Assembly (NCBI RefSeq): GCF_014651055.1
Contig: NZ_BMWD01000005.1
Coordinates: forward strand, 204,716 to 268,715
Direction: 5' to 3'
Length of the DNA stretch: 64,000 bases
Origin: Streptomyces fructofermentans
Lineage (GTDB): Bacteria; Actinomycetota; Actinomycetes; Streptomycetales; Streptomycetaceae
The notes beneath the pieces were generated by a model. The model was not told where the DNA came from. It worked only from the letters and a program-made list of their open reading frames with translations, and made no database searches. This document shows positions 34,930-43,371 of this stretch, in pieces. The translations under genes were made by a program, and so were the position numbers. The stretch's first letter is position 1; each line of letters starts with the position of its first letter.

Positions 34930-36543
34930 GTGCACCGTATGCAACGAATGGATCGCGTGGATCTCATGCACTCCTTGTCAGCCGCGGACCACGGGGGCGC
35001 CGCGGACGCGTACGCGTCCGCGCCACTGCTCAACTGTCTGCTGAGGGAGGTCGGCGAGCCCGTGCCGCCGGTGGCGGGCGGGAGGCGCGTGTACCGGCTG
35101 CCGCCCGGCGGGAGGCTGCTGCGGGTGCGGGCGGGACGCCGCCCCTCCGAGCCCGAGGTGTACGCCGCCGGGTCCTGGCGGCGCGCCGGCCACGACGAGC
35201 TGGTCAAGCTCACCGCCGAGGTGCTGCGGCAGCACACCGGCGTGTCCAACTCCGAACTGCCCGCCGAGATGACCGACAGCCGGGACGCGGTGGCCGCGAT
35301 CCTCACGGCCCGGGCGGGCGCGGTCCCGCCCGGCGACCCGTACCTGCGCTCCGAGCAGTCCCTGATCACCGGGCATCCGTACCACCCGGCCCCCAAGGCC
35401 CGCGGCGGCGGTCCGGTGGGCGGCTGGCTGCCGTACGCGCCCGAGGCGTACGCCCGCTTCCCGCTGGTGCTGCTCGGGGTGCGCGCCGACGCGGTGGTGG
35501 AGGAGGGGGACACGGCGGCCCTCGACGCCCTGGGCACGGCCCCGCCCGGCTACCGGCTCCTGCCCGCCCACCCCTGGCAACTCGACCTGGTCGGCGCCGG
35601 GTTGGCCGAGGCGTTCGAGGACGGGCGGCTCATCCGTCTGGGCCGCACGGAGTGCGAGGCGGCGCCGACGGCGGCGATCCGCACGCTGCACCTGCCCCGG
35701 CACCCGGCGGGCGGTGACCTGTTCCTGAAGTTCAGCCTGGACGTGCGGATCACCAACGACGTCCGCCGCCTGTGGCGGCACGACCTGCTCGGGCTGCGGC
35801 GCTCGGACGCCGCGGCCGTCGCCGCGTTCGCGGACCTGGACGCCGCCTGGCTGAGCGACCGCGGCTACCGCACGGCGGACTTCGCCTTCGAGGAACTGGC
35901 CGTCCTGGTGCGCGACGGGCTGCACGGCCATGTCGCGCCGGGTGCGACCCCCCTGCTGGCCGCCGCGCTGACGGAGTGCGCGGTCGGCGGCGGAGGGGCA
36001 GCCGCCACCGTCGGCGCGGACCGGGGCGACGGCGTGCCCCTCCTCTTCCCCTGGACCGGCCCTGTCGATCCGCCGGCCTGGTGGGAGGCGTACTTGCGCC
36101 AGGTCGTCCCACCCGCCCTCGACGCGTTCGCCCGGCACGGGGTCGTCCTGGAGGCGCATCTGCAGAACACCGTGATCGCCGTGGACGCCGACGGGACGCC
36201 GGTGCAGGCGCTGTTCCGCGACGCGGAGGGGCTGAAACTGCTGCCGGACGTCTCACGGGCGGCGGGCTGGGAGCGGCTCGTCTACTGCCTGGTGGTCAAC
36301 AACCTGCTGGAGATCGCGGCGGTCCTCGGCGAGCGCTGCCCGGAGCACGCGCTGTGGGAGAGCGCCCGGCGGGAGTTCAGCCGGTGCGCCGACGGGCTGC
36401 CCGAGGTGGCCGGGCTGCTGGCGGCCCCGACCCTGCCGGGCAAGACGAATCTGCTGCTGCGCTGGACCGGGGCGGACGGGGCGGCGGCGCGCTACCTGCC
36501 CGTTCCGAACCCGCTGCGCGCCCGGGGGGCCGACCGCGCGTGA
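34930..36543 (+). CDS. IucA/IucC-family NIS siderophore synthetase (second of the pair)
   Basis: 537-aa homologue of the divergent partner with canonical motifs: GHPYHPAPKAR (from H149), AHPWQ, FLKFSLDVRITNDVR, EAHLQN and a C-terminal FhuF-like/LPGKTNLLLRW segment. GTG 34930 is tentative: a CATACT -10 lies 8 bp upstream, suggesting a leaderless mRNA; in-frame ATG codons at 34939, 34948 and 34966 are alternatives. Probably acts with its partner on the two carboxylates of citrate or a related acid. Confidence 0.92.
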   Translation: MHRMQRMDRVDLMHSLSAADHGGAADAYASAPLLNCLLREVGEPVPPVAGGRRVYRLPPGGRLLRVRAGRRPSEPEVYAAGSWRRAGHDELVKLTAEVLRQHTGVSNSELPAEMTDSRDAVAAILTARAGAVPPGDPYLRSEQSLITGHPYHPAPKARGGGPVGGWLPYAPEAYARFPLVLLGVRADAVVEEGDTAALDALGTAPPGYRLLPAHPWQLDLVGAGLAEAFEDGRLIRLGRTECEAAPTAAIRTLHLPRHPAGGDLFLKFSLDVRITNDVRRLWRHDLLGLRRSDAAAVAAFADLDAAWLSDRGYRTADFAFEELAVLVRDGLHGHVAPGATPLLAAALTECAVGGGGAAATVGADRGDGVPLLFPWTGPVDPPAWWEAYLRQVVPPALDAFARHGVVLEAHLQNTVIAVDADGTPVQALFRDAEGLKLLPDVSRAAGWERLVYCLVVNNLLEIAAVLGERCPEHALWESARREFSRCADGLPEVAGLLAAPTLPGKTNLLLRWTGADGAAARYLPVPNPLRARGADRA

Positions 36544-36645
36544 CGACCGGCGGCACGGCCGCCGCGGCAGCGCCGGGGAGCGCGCCCCCGCGGCCGGACC
36601 CTTCTCCCGATCGCGCGCGCGACCGGCTGAATTACAGTGGCTGGT

Positions 36646-37569
36646 GTGCTGCGCGAAGTGACCGCCGAACGATACGTGACCCCGCTGACGGCGGGCGGCT
36701 CCGTGCCCGGAGTCGTCGAGGCCGACGACCTGGGGACGTACGTCGTGAAGTTCACGGGGGCGGCGCAGGGGCGCAAGGCCCTGGTCGCCGAGATCGTCGT
36801 GGGCGAACTGGCGCGCGCCCTCGGCCTGCGCTTCCCCGAGCTGGTGCTCGTCCACTTCGACCCCGCGGTCGCCGGGCACGAGCCGCACCAGGAGGTCCAG
36901 GACCTGCTGCGGGCCAGCGCGGGGCTCAACCTCGGCATGGACTACCTGCCGGGCGCCGCCGACTTCACCCCGCAGACCGCCGAGACCTTCGCCGTCGACC
37001 CGCTGGAGGCCGGACGCGTCGTCTGGCTGGACGCCCTCACGGTGAACGTCGACCGGACGACGCACAGCTCGAACCTGATGGTCTGGCCCACCCTCGGGGT
37101 CGCGCCCCCGCGGCTGTGGCTGATCGACCACGGCGCCGCCCTGGTCTTCCACCACCGCTGGGACACCTCGCGGCCCGAGAAGGCGTACGACTTCCGGCGG
37201 CACGCGCTCGGCGTGTACGGACCCGACACCCGGGCGGCGGACGCGGAACTCGCGCCGCGGGTGACGGAGGAGCTGCTGCGCGAGGTGACCGCCCGGGTGC
37301 CCGACGCCTGGCTCGCCGACGAGCCCGGGTTCGCCACGCCCGACGAGGCCCGCGAAGCCTATGTGGGCTACCTGCTGGCCAGGGTGCGGGCCTCCGCCGC
37401 CTGGCTCCCGACGGACTTCCCCGGCCGTGCGCAGCTCGCCTCCGAGGACGCCCACCGCGCGGCACGGACCCGGCAGGGCCGGCCGGACTGGCTCAAGCGC
37501 GTCCCGGATCTGCACGGCCGGCCCGCGGCTGAGCAGGACTGGTCCGTGCACCTCGAAGGGAACCCCTGA
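36646..37569 (+). CDS. HipA-like kinase without HipB partner
   Basis: 307-aa HipA-fold protein. Starts (GTG) LREVTAERYVTPLTAGGSVP; GTYVVKFTGAAQGRKALVAE is the nucleotide-binding region, NVDRTTHSSNLMVW the probable catalytic-loop segment and WLIDHGAALVFHH the metal-binding Asp segment. GTG 36646 is chosen because TACAGT (36633-36638) lies 7 bp upstream, so leaderless. An in-frame GTG at 36637 overlaps that box. No HTH antitoxin gene adjoins it; the next gene, 3 bp on, is a CxxC Rdx protein. A toxin role is therefore doubtful. Confidence 0.85.
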   Translation: MLREVTAERYVTPLTAGGSVPGVVEADDLGTYVVKFTGAAQGRKALVAEIVVGELARALGLRFPELVLVHFDPAVAGHEPHQEVQDLLRASAGLNLGMDYLPGAADFTPQTAETFAVDPLEAGRVVWLDALTVNVDRTTHSSNLMVWPTLGVAPPRLWLIDHGAALVFHHRWDTSRPEKAYDFRRHALGVYGPDTRAADAELAPRVTEELLREVTARVPDAWLADEPGFATPDEAREAYVGYLLARVRASAAWLPTDFPGRAQLASEDAHRAARTRQGRPDWLKRVPDLHGRPAAEQDWSVHLEGNP

Positions 37570-37572
37570 CCC

Positions 37573-37848
37573 GTGACCGCACCGCACCGCGTCCAGATCG
37601 AGTACTGCACCCAGTGCCGCTGGCTCCCGCGCGCCGCCTGGCTCGCCCAGGAACTGCTCACCACCTTCGAGCAGGAGCTGACCGAGCTGGCGCTGACCCC
37701 CGGCACCGGCGGCGTGTTCGTCGTACGCGTCGACGACGAGGTGGTCTGGGACCGGCGCGAGCAGGGCTTCCCCGAGCCGACCGCGGTCAAGCGCCTCGTA
37801 CGCGACCGAGTGGCCCCGGGGAAGTCCCTGGGCCACTCGGAGCGGTGA
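37573..37848 (+). CDS. Rdx/SelW-like thioredoxin-fold protein
   Basis: 91 residues. N-terminal IEYCTQCRWLPRAAWLAQELL carries the redox CxxC (C12, C15) of the SelT/SelW/SelH (Rdx) family, here with cysteine rather than selenocysteine. GGVFVVRVDDEVVWDR and FPEPTAVKRLVRDRV complete the fold. Follows the HipA-like kinase by 3 bp, so the two are one operon. Confidence 0.9.
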   Translation: MTAPHRVQIEYCTQCRWLPRAAWLAQELLTTFEQELTELALTPGTGGVFVVRVDDEVVWDRREQGFPEPTAVKRLVRDRVAPGKSLGHSER

Positions 37849-37884
37849 GCCGCGCGGGGCCGGGGCCGCGCGCGGGTCGGACGG

Positions 37885-39519
37885 TCAGCCGGTGAGCCGC
37901 TCGTACGCGGGCAGGGTCAGGAAGTCCGCGTAGTCCTCGTCCAGCGCCACCTGGAGCAGCAGGTCGTGGGCCTGCTGCCAGGTGCCGGACGCGAAGGCCT
38001 CCTCGCCGATCTCGGCGCGGATGTCGGCGAGTTCGCGAGCGGCGATCTCACGGGTCAGCTCGGGCGTGGCCCTCACCGAGGTCCCGTCGTGCTCGAACTC
38101 GACGCCCGCGTTGATCCACTGCCAGATCTGGGAGCGGGAGATCTCGGCGGTCGCCGCGTCCTCCATCAGGTTGAAGATGGCGACCGCGCCGAGGCCGCGC
38201 AGCCACGCCTCGATGTAGCGGATGCCGACCTGCACGGCGTTGACCAGGCCGTCGTAGGTCGGGCGGGCGTCCAGGGAGTCGACGGCGATCAGGTCGCCCG
38301 CGGCGACGGACACGTCCTCGCGCAGCCGGTCCTTCTGGTTCGGCCGGTCGCCGAGCACGGCGTCGAAGGAGGCCATCGCGATCGGCACCAGGTCCGGGTG
38401 GGCCACCCACGAGCCGTCGAAGCCGTCGCCCGCCTCGCGGTCCTTGTCCGCCTTCACCTTCTCGAACGCGATCCTGTTGACCTCCTCGTCGCGCCGCGAG
38501 GGGATGAACGCCGCCATGCCGCCGATCGCGTGCGCGCCGCGCCTGTGGCAGGTGCGCACGAGCAGTTCGGTGTACGCGCGCATGAAGGGGGCCGTCATCG
38601 TGACCGCGTTGCGGTCGGGAAGCACGAACTTCTGCCCGCCGTCACGGAAGTTCTTCACGATGGAGAACAGGTAGTCCCAGCGGCCCGCGTTCAACCCCGA
38701 GGCGTGGTCGCGGAGTTCGTACAGGATCTCGTCCATCTCGTACGCCGCCGTGATCGTCTCGATCAGGACGGTGGCGCGGACGGAGCCCTGCGGGATGCCG
38801 AGGTGGTCCTGCGCGAAGACGAAGACGTCGTTCCAGAGGCGGGCCTCCAGGTGCGACTCCGTCTTCGGGAGGTAGAAGTACGGGCCCTTGCCGAGGTCCA
38901 GCAGACGCCGGGCGTTGTGGAAGAAGTACAGGCCGAAGTCGACCAGCGCGCCGGGGACCGGGACGCCCCGCTCGTCCACGAGGTGGCGCTCGGCGAGATG
39001 CCAGCCGCGCGGCCGCATCACGACGGTGGCCAGTTCCTCCGGGGCCTTCAGGGCGTACGACTTGCCGGTGCGCGCGTCCGTGAAGTCGATGGTCCGCGTG
39101 TAGGCGGCGATCAGGTTGAGCTGACCGGTGACCACGTTCTCCCAGGTGGGGGCCGAGGCGTCCTCGAAGTCCGCGAGCCAGACCTTCGCACCCGAGTTGA
39201 GGGCGTTGACGGTCATCCTGCGGTCGGTGGGACCGGTGATCTCGACGCGGCGGTCGTCGAGGGCCTCGGGCGAGGGAGCCACCCGCCAGGAGTCGTCCGC
39301 GCGCACGGCCGCGGTCTCCGGGAGGAAGTCGAGCGTGGAGGTGCGGGCGATCTCAGCGCGGCGCTCGGTGCGGCGGGCGAGCAACTCGTCGCGCCGGGGC
39401 GTGAACCGCCGGTGCAGCTCGGCCACGAAGGCGAGGGCCGCCTCCGTGAGGACCTCCTCCTGCCGGGGCAGGGGCTCGGCGCCGACGATGGCCAGCGGGG
39501 ACGGCGCTGGTGCGGACAT
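37885..39519 (-). CDS. aceB: Malate synthase A
   Basis: 544-aa enzyme condensing glyoxylate with acetyl-CoA to malate. MRPRGWHL, ETITAAYEMDEILYELRDH, GLNAGRWDYLFSIVK (signature) and the C-terminal FLTLPAYERL are all diagnostic for isoform A. ATG 39519 has GAAGGAAG eight bases upstream. Promoter carries the same tandem operators as gcl and hyi, so it is part of the allantoin/glyoxylate regulon rather than only the glyoxylate bypass. Confidence 0.97.
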   Translation of the reverse strand: MSAPAPSPLAIVGAEPLPRQEEVLTEAALAFVAELHRRFTPRRDELLARRTERRAEIARTSTLDFLPETAAVRADDSWRVAPSPEALDDRRVEITGPTDRRMTVNALNSGAKVWLADFEDASAPTWENVVTGQLNLIAAYTRTIDFTDARTGKSYALKAPEELATVVMRPRGWHLAERHLVDERGVPVPGALVDFGLYFFHNARRLLDLGKGPYFYLPKTESHLEARLWNDVFVFAQDHLGIPQGSVRATVLIETITAAYEMDEILYELRDHASGLNAGRWDYLFSIVKNFRDGGQKFVLPDRNAVTMTAPFMRAYTELLVRTCHRRGAHAIGGMAAFIPSRRDEEVNRIAFEKVKADKDREAGDGFDGSWVAHPDLVPIAMASFDAVLGDRPNQKDRLREDVSVAAGDLIAVDSLDARPTYDGLVNAVQVGIRYIEAWLRGLGAVAIFNLMEDAATAEISRSQIWQWINAGVEFEHDGTSVRATPELTREIAARELADIRAEIGEEAFASGTWQQAHDLLLQVALDEDYADFLTLPAYERLTG

Positions 39520-39612
39520 GGACGTCACTTCCTTCAGGGAGCTGCGTACGAACGGCACTGGGTGCCGACGGCACCGAACGGGTCCGACCGCGTCCACGGA
39601 GCGGTCCGACGC

Positions 39613-39654
39613 TTCTGATCAGTGGATACTAGTTTCCTCATGGTGGAAGTTCAA
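39613..39654 (-). promoter_or_regulatory. aceB promoter with tandem 15-bp operators
   Basis: On the minus strand TTGAAC (39649-39654), 17 bp and TAGTAT (39626-39631). Operators TTCTGATCAGTGGAT (39613-39627) and TTCCTCATGGTGGAA (39634-39648), starts 21 bp apart, cover the -10 region and the whole spacer, fitting repression. Confidence 0.78.
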
Positions 39655-39714
39655 TGGTTTGTTGATGTCGAGAGTCTCTGCGCCGAGGCAGGGTGGCCCG
39701 CGGTGCCACGCCGC

Positions 39715-40314
39715 TCACTCCAGGTGGACGAGGTCCTCCTCCGTGTCGATGTCGTACCCCTCGGCCACGTCCGCGCACTCGACGAGTGTGATCGCGTCCC
39801 GGTGCGCGGCGAGGTAGGCGCGCGCTCCCCGGTCCCCGGTGGCGGCGGCGCCGACGCCCTCCCAGTGGTCCGCGCCGAACAGCACCGGATGGCCCCGCAC
39901 GCCGTCGTACGCGGCCGCCGCGATCGAGGCGGGCGACTCGTACGCGGCGAGCACCCGGGCCACCGCCGCCGGGCCGATGCCCGGCTGGTCGACGAGCTGG
40001 ACGAGCGCGGCCCGTGCCCCGGTGCCGCGCAGCGAGGCGAGGCCGGCCCGCAGGGACGACCCCATGCCCTCCTCCCAGCCGGGGTTGTCGACCAGCTCGC
40101 AGCCGGGCAGCACGGCCCGCGTCCGCACCTCCTCGGCACTCGCCCCGAGCACCACGTGGACCCGTGCGCAGCCCGCCGCGCGCAGGACACCGGCCGCGTA
40201 CTCGACGAGGGGGCGCCCCCGGTACGGCAGGAGTGCCTTGGGGCGTCCGCCCAGCCGGCGGCCCCCGCCGGCGGCGAGCAGCAGTCCGGCGATCCGGTCT
40301 CGGGTGTGCGTCAT
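39715..40314 (-). CDS. MobA-like NTP transferase (molybdenum cofactor cytidylyl/guanylyltransferase-like)
   Basis: 199 residues. The nucleotide-binding motif LLLAAGGGRRLGGRPKALLP lies at the N-terminus, with VQLVDQPGIGPAAVARVL carrying the metal-ligand Asp, and GHPVLFG. This is the MocA/MobA group that matures the molybdopterin cofactor of xanthine dehydrogenase-type enzymes, which would fit the surrounding purine pathway. ATG 40314 has GGAGGG unusually close. The xanthine dehydrogenase itself is not in the window. Confidence 0.88.
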   Translation of the reverse strand: MTHTRDRIAGLLLAAGGGRRLGGRPKALLPYRGRPLVEYAAGVLRAAGCARVHVVLGASAEEVRTRAVLPGCELVDNPGWEEGMGSSLRAGLASLRGTGARAALVQLVDQPGIGPAAVARVLAAYESPASIAAAAYDGVRGHPVLFGADHWEGVGAAATGDRGARAYLAAHRDAITLVECADVAEGYDIDTEEDLVHLE

Positions 40315-40501
40315 CCCTCCTGGATACCCGACGCGCGGGCGGGCGTGCCGTGCGCGGGGCTGAATTTCGGTCCGCGCTGTGGCGCCCACCGCACCGCGTG
40401 GCGTTTACTGACCCGCGTCCCCCGGCGCCCGACCAGTGCCAGGGGTGTTCGGCGCGAGTGGTGACGTCGTGCGCACAACGGCGTGCGAGGGGGGAAGAGC
40501 T

Positions 40502-40816
40502 GTGTTGCGGAGCTTGGGGCAGAGACCGGTGACCGGCAGCGACGAGGACCCGAGAGTGGCGGAGTTGCGGACTGCGGTGTCCCGGCTGCGCCGCGAACTC
40601 GCCGTGCACCCGGCGGAGTTCCCGGACCGCGGGATCGCCGAGGACGAACTGGCCGCCCTCGCCGCGATGGCCGTCGGCGGAGCCCCGGAGGCCCCCCGGC
40701 TGCGCCGCTCGCTGCTCCTGATCGCGGGCTCCATCGGCTCGGTGAGCGCGCTGGCCACCGGGCTCGCGGACGTGCGCAGCGCGGTGGAGCTGTTCGGGGA
40801 GCCGCCGCGCCACTGA
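40502..40816 (+). CDS. Small DUF5955-like protein
   Basis: 104 residues. GTG 40502 is chosen because GAGGGGGGAAGAG lies upstream. Acidic N-terminal stretch (TGSDEDPRVAELR), a helical core (LRRELAVHPAEFPDRGIAEDELAALAAMA, 20 of which: ELAVHPAEFPDRGIAEDELA) and a hydrophobic C-terminal helix (LLLIAGSIGSVSALATGLADV). As I recall it matches a Streptomyces family annotated DUF5955. Function unknown. It converges on allR. Confidence 0.7.
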   Translation: MLRSLGQRPVTGSDEDPRVAELRTAVSRLRRELAVHPAEFPDRGIAEDELAALAAMAVGGAPEAPRLRRSLLLIAGSIGSVSALATGLADVRSAVELFGEPPRH

Positions 40817-40862
40817 GCGCGACGCGGTCCACCGGCGGGCGCGCGACGGCCGACCGGTCCGG

Positions 40863-41666
40863 TCAGGCCGCGGGGCCCGAGCTGGCCAGCGCCTGGGACA
40901 GCTCCGCGGCGACCTGCTGGAGCACGGGCACGATCCGCTCCGTCGCCTCCTCCGTGACCCGCCCCGCCGGACCCGAGATCGAGATCGCGGCGGCGGTCGG
41001 CGCGTCGGGCACGGGGACGGCGAGGCACCGGACCCCGATCTCCTGCTCGTTGTCGTCCACCGCGTAGCCGCTTCGCCGCACCTCGTCGAGCGCGGCGAGG
41101 AAGGCGTCCGGGGTGGTGATCGTCTTCTCGGTCGCCGCGGGCATCCCGGTGCGGGCCAGGAGCGCGCGGACCTCGTCGGCCGGGATGTGCGCGAGCAGGG
41201 CCTTGCCGACGCCCGTGGAGTGCGGCAGCACCCGGCGGCCCACCTCGGTGAACATGCGCATCGAGTGCTTGGACGGCACCTGGGCCACGTACACGATCTC
41301 GTCGCCGTCGAGCAGGGCCATGTTCGCCGTCTCGCCCGTCTCCTCGACCAGTCGCGCCAGATACGGGCGCGCCCAGGTGCCGAGCAGTCGCGACGCGGAC
41401 TCCCCGAGCCGGATCAGGCGGGGGCCGAGCGCGTACCGCCGGTTGGTCTGCTGGCGCACGTAGCCGCAGGCCACGAGGGTGCGCATGAGCCGGTGGATGG
41501 TGGGCAGCGGCAGGCCGCTGCTGACGGACAGCTCGCTCAGCCCGACCTCGCCGCCCGCGTCCGCCATCCTCTCCAGCAGGTCGAAGGCGCGCTCCAGGGA
41601 CTGGACGCCGCCCCCGGCGGAGGAGGGCTTGGCGGCGTCGGTGGTGCTGGCGCTGGACGTCGGCAC
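40863..41666 (-). CDS. allR: IclR-family regulator (AllR-like) of allantoin/glyoxylate genes
   Basis: 267-aa repressor. N-terminal winged HTH (SLERAFDLLERM, GLSELSVSSGLPLPTIHRLM) and C-terminal IclR effector domain (THSMRMFTEVGRR-type segment here KHSMRMFTEVGRRVLPHSTG, then RCLAVPVPDAP). GTG 41666 has AAAGGA eight bases upstream. Divergent from allB, with paired 15-bp operators in the gap. From memory the S. coelicolor orthologue (AllR) represses allantoin and glyoxylate genes and responds to allantoin-pathway metabolites. The four operator pairs in the window fit that role. Confidence 0.92.
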   Translation of the reverse strand: MPTSSASTTDAAKPSSAGGGVQSLERAFDLLERMADAGGEVGLSELSVSSGLPLPTIHRLMRTLVACGYVRQQTNRRYALGPRLIRLGESASRLLGTWARPYLARLVEETGETANMALLDGDEIVYVAQVPSKHSMRMFTEVGRRVLPHSTGVGKALLAHIPADEVRALLARTGMPAATEKTITTPDAFLAALDEVRRSGYAVDDNEQEIGVRCLAVPVPDAPTAAAISISGPAGRVTEEATERIVPVLQQVAAELSQALASSGPAA

Positions 41667-41746
41667 GGGCGCGGTCCTTTCGTGCGGGCAGGCGATGACG
41701 CAGCCTACCCGGCAGTCGGTCGACCGCACGGCGGCGCACGCTTGTT

Positions 41747-41782
41747 TTCTGCTGCGTGGAAGCACATTTCCGCAATACAGAA
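41747..41782. promoter_or_regulatory. Tandem 15-bp operators between allR and allB
   Basis: TTCTGCTGCGTGGAA (41747-41761) and TTCCGCAATACAGAA (41768-41782) start 21 bp apart. The second differs from the gcl palindrome by one base. Lies 80 bp before allR, so autoregulation is likely. Confidence 0.75.
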
Positions 41783-41827
41783 ATGCCGTGAGGTGCCTCC
41801 GTGTGGTGGACGGTGGCGGGGCGGCCC

Positions 41828-41875
41828 TTGACGGCGAGGGGTCGGGAGTGAAGACTTCTTCAACAGAACGTTGAA
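41828..41875 (+). promoter_or_regulatory. allB promoter region with TTCAAC-N5-GTTGAA
   Basis: Candidate -35 TTGACG (41828-41833), and AAGACT (41851-41856) at 17 bp as a weak -10. TTCAAC-AGAAC-GTTGAA (41859-41875), a perfect inverted repeat, lies at the presumed start site. Same motif as at the urate operon. Confidence 0.6.
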
Positions 41876-41935
41876 TTCCGGCCCCTGTGGATGAGCGGCC
41901 GGGACAAGGCGTGCGGCACGGAGAGAGGGGTCCGG

Positions 41936-43285
41936 GTGTCCGACCACCGACCGGTCGAGCTGATCCTGCGTTCGACGCGCGTCATCACTCCCGAGGGGAC
42001 GCGCGCCGCCTCGGTCGCCGTCGCCGGGGGAAGGATCGCGGCGGTGCTCGCGCACGACGCCGAGGTGCCCGCCGGTGCCGTGCTCCAGGACTTCGGGGAC
42101 GACGTCCTGCTGCCCGGTCTCGTCGACACCCACGTACACGTCAACGATCCGGGCCGGACGGAGTGGGAGGGCTTCTGGACCGCGACGCGGGCCGCCGCGG
42201 CCGGCGGCATCACGACACTCGTCGACATGCCCCTCAACTCCCTGCCGCCCACGACGACCGTCGCGCACCTGCGGACCAAGCAGGAGGTGGCCCGAACCAA
42301 GGCGCACGTCGACGTCGGCTTCTGGGGCGGCGCGCTCCCGGACAACGTCGAGGACCTGCGGCCCCTGCACGACGCCGGCGTCTTCGGGTTCAAGGCCTTC
42401 CTGTCGCCCTCCGGGGTCGACGAGTTCCCTGAACTGGACCAGGACGGGCTCGCCCGGTCCCTCGCGGAGATCGCCGGGTTCGGCGGCCTGCTGATCGTGC
42501 ACGCCGAGGACCCGCACCACCTCGCGGCGGCCCCGCAGCGCGGCGGCCGCAAGTACGCCGACTTCCTCGCCTCGCGCCCGCGTGACGCCGAGGACACCGC
42601 CATCGGGAACCTCCTCGCGCAGGCGCGGCGCGCCGACGCCCGGGTCCACGTGCTGCACCTGTCGTCGAGCGACGCGCTCCCGCTGATCGCCGACGCCAGG
42701 CGGGACGGCGTCCGGGTCAGCGTGGAGACCTGCCCGCACTACCTCACCCTGACCGCCGAGGAAGTCCCGGACGGGGCCAGCGAGTTCAAGTGCTGCCCGC
42801 CGATCCGCGAGGCGGCCAACCAGGACCTGCTGTGGCGGGCGCTGGCGGACGGCACCATCGACTGCGTGGTCACCGACCACTCGCCCTCGACGGCCGACCT
42901 GAAGACCGACGACTTCGCGACCGCCTGGGGCGGCATCTCCGGGCTCCAGCTCTCCCTGTCCGCCGTCTGGACCGAGGCCGGGCGGCGCGGCCACAGCCTG
43001 GAGGACGTGGTGCGCTGGATGTCCTCGAACACCGCCCGGCTGGTCGGACTCGACGACCGCAAGGGCGCCATCGCGCCGGGCCTCGACGCGGACTTCGCGG
43101 TCCTCGCACCCGACGAGGCCTTCACCGTCGACCCCGCCGCCCTCCAGCACCGCAACCGGGTCACCGCGTACGCCGGCCGGACGCTGTACGGCGTCGTGAA
43201 GTCCACCTGGCTGCGCGGCGAACGCATCGCGGCCGACGGCGATTTCGCCGCACCGGCCGGGCGACTCCTCACCCGGCGCGGGTAG
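41936..43285 (+). CDS. allB: Allantoinase
   Basis: 449-aa binuclear zinc amidohydrolase that opens allantoin to allantoate. H66 and H68 in [17 protein letters not shown], carbamylated K153 in [19 protein letters not shown] and D314 in VTDHSPS are typical. GTG 41936 has GAGAGAGGGG at 5 bp. First gene of an allB-alc operon, divergent from allR. The allantoin it consumes comes from the urate operon at 16.7-18.7 kb. Confidence 0.97.
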   Translation: MSDHRPVELILRSTRVITPEGTRAASVAVAGGRIAAVLAHDAEVPAGAVLQDFGDDVLLPGLVDTHVHVNDPGRTEWEGFWTATRAAAAGGITTLVDMPLNSLPPTTTVAHLRTKQEVARTKAHVDVGFWGGALPDNVEDLRPLHDAGVFGFKAFLSPSGVDEFPELDQDGLARSLAEIAGFGGLLIVHAEDPHHLAAAPQRGGRKYADFLASRPRDAEDTAIGNLLAQARRADARVHVLHLSSSDALPLIADARRDGVRVSVETCPHYLTLTAEEVPDGASEFKCCPPIREAANQDLLWRALADGTIDCVVTDHSPSTADLKTDDFATAWGGISGLQLSLSAVWTEAGRRGHSLEDVVRWMSSNTARLVGLDDRKGAIAPGLDADFAVLAPDEAFTVDPAALQHRNRVTAYAGRTLYGVVKSTWLRGERIAADGDFAAPAGRLLTRRG

Positions 43286-43371
43286 TTCCCGCGCCCGCGC
43301 ATTCCCCTGTCCCGTCCGCTGCCCACCCCGCGACCCCGGCGGCCGACCCCCGAAAGGAAGAACTGATCACC

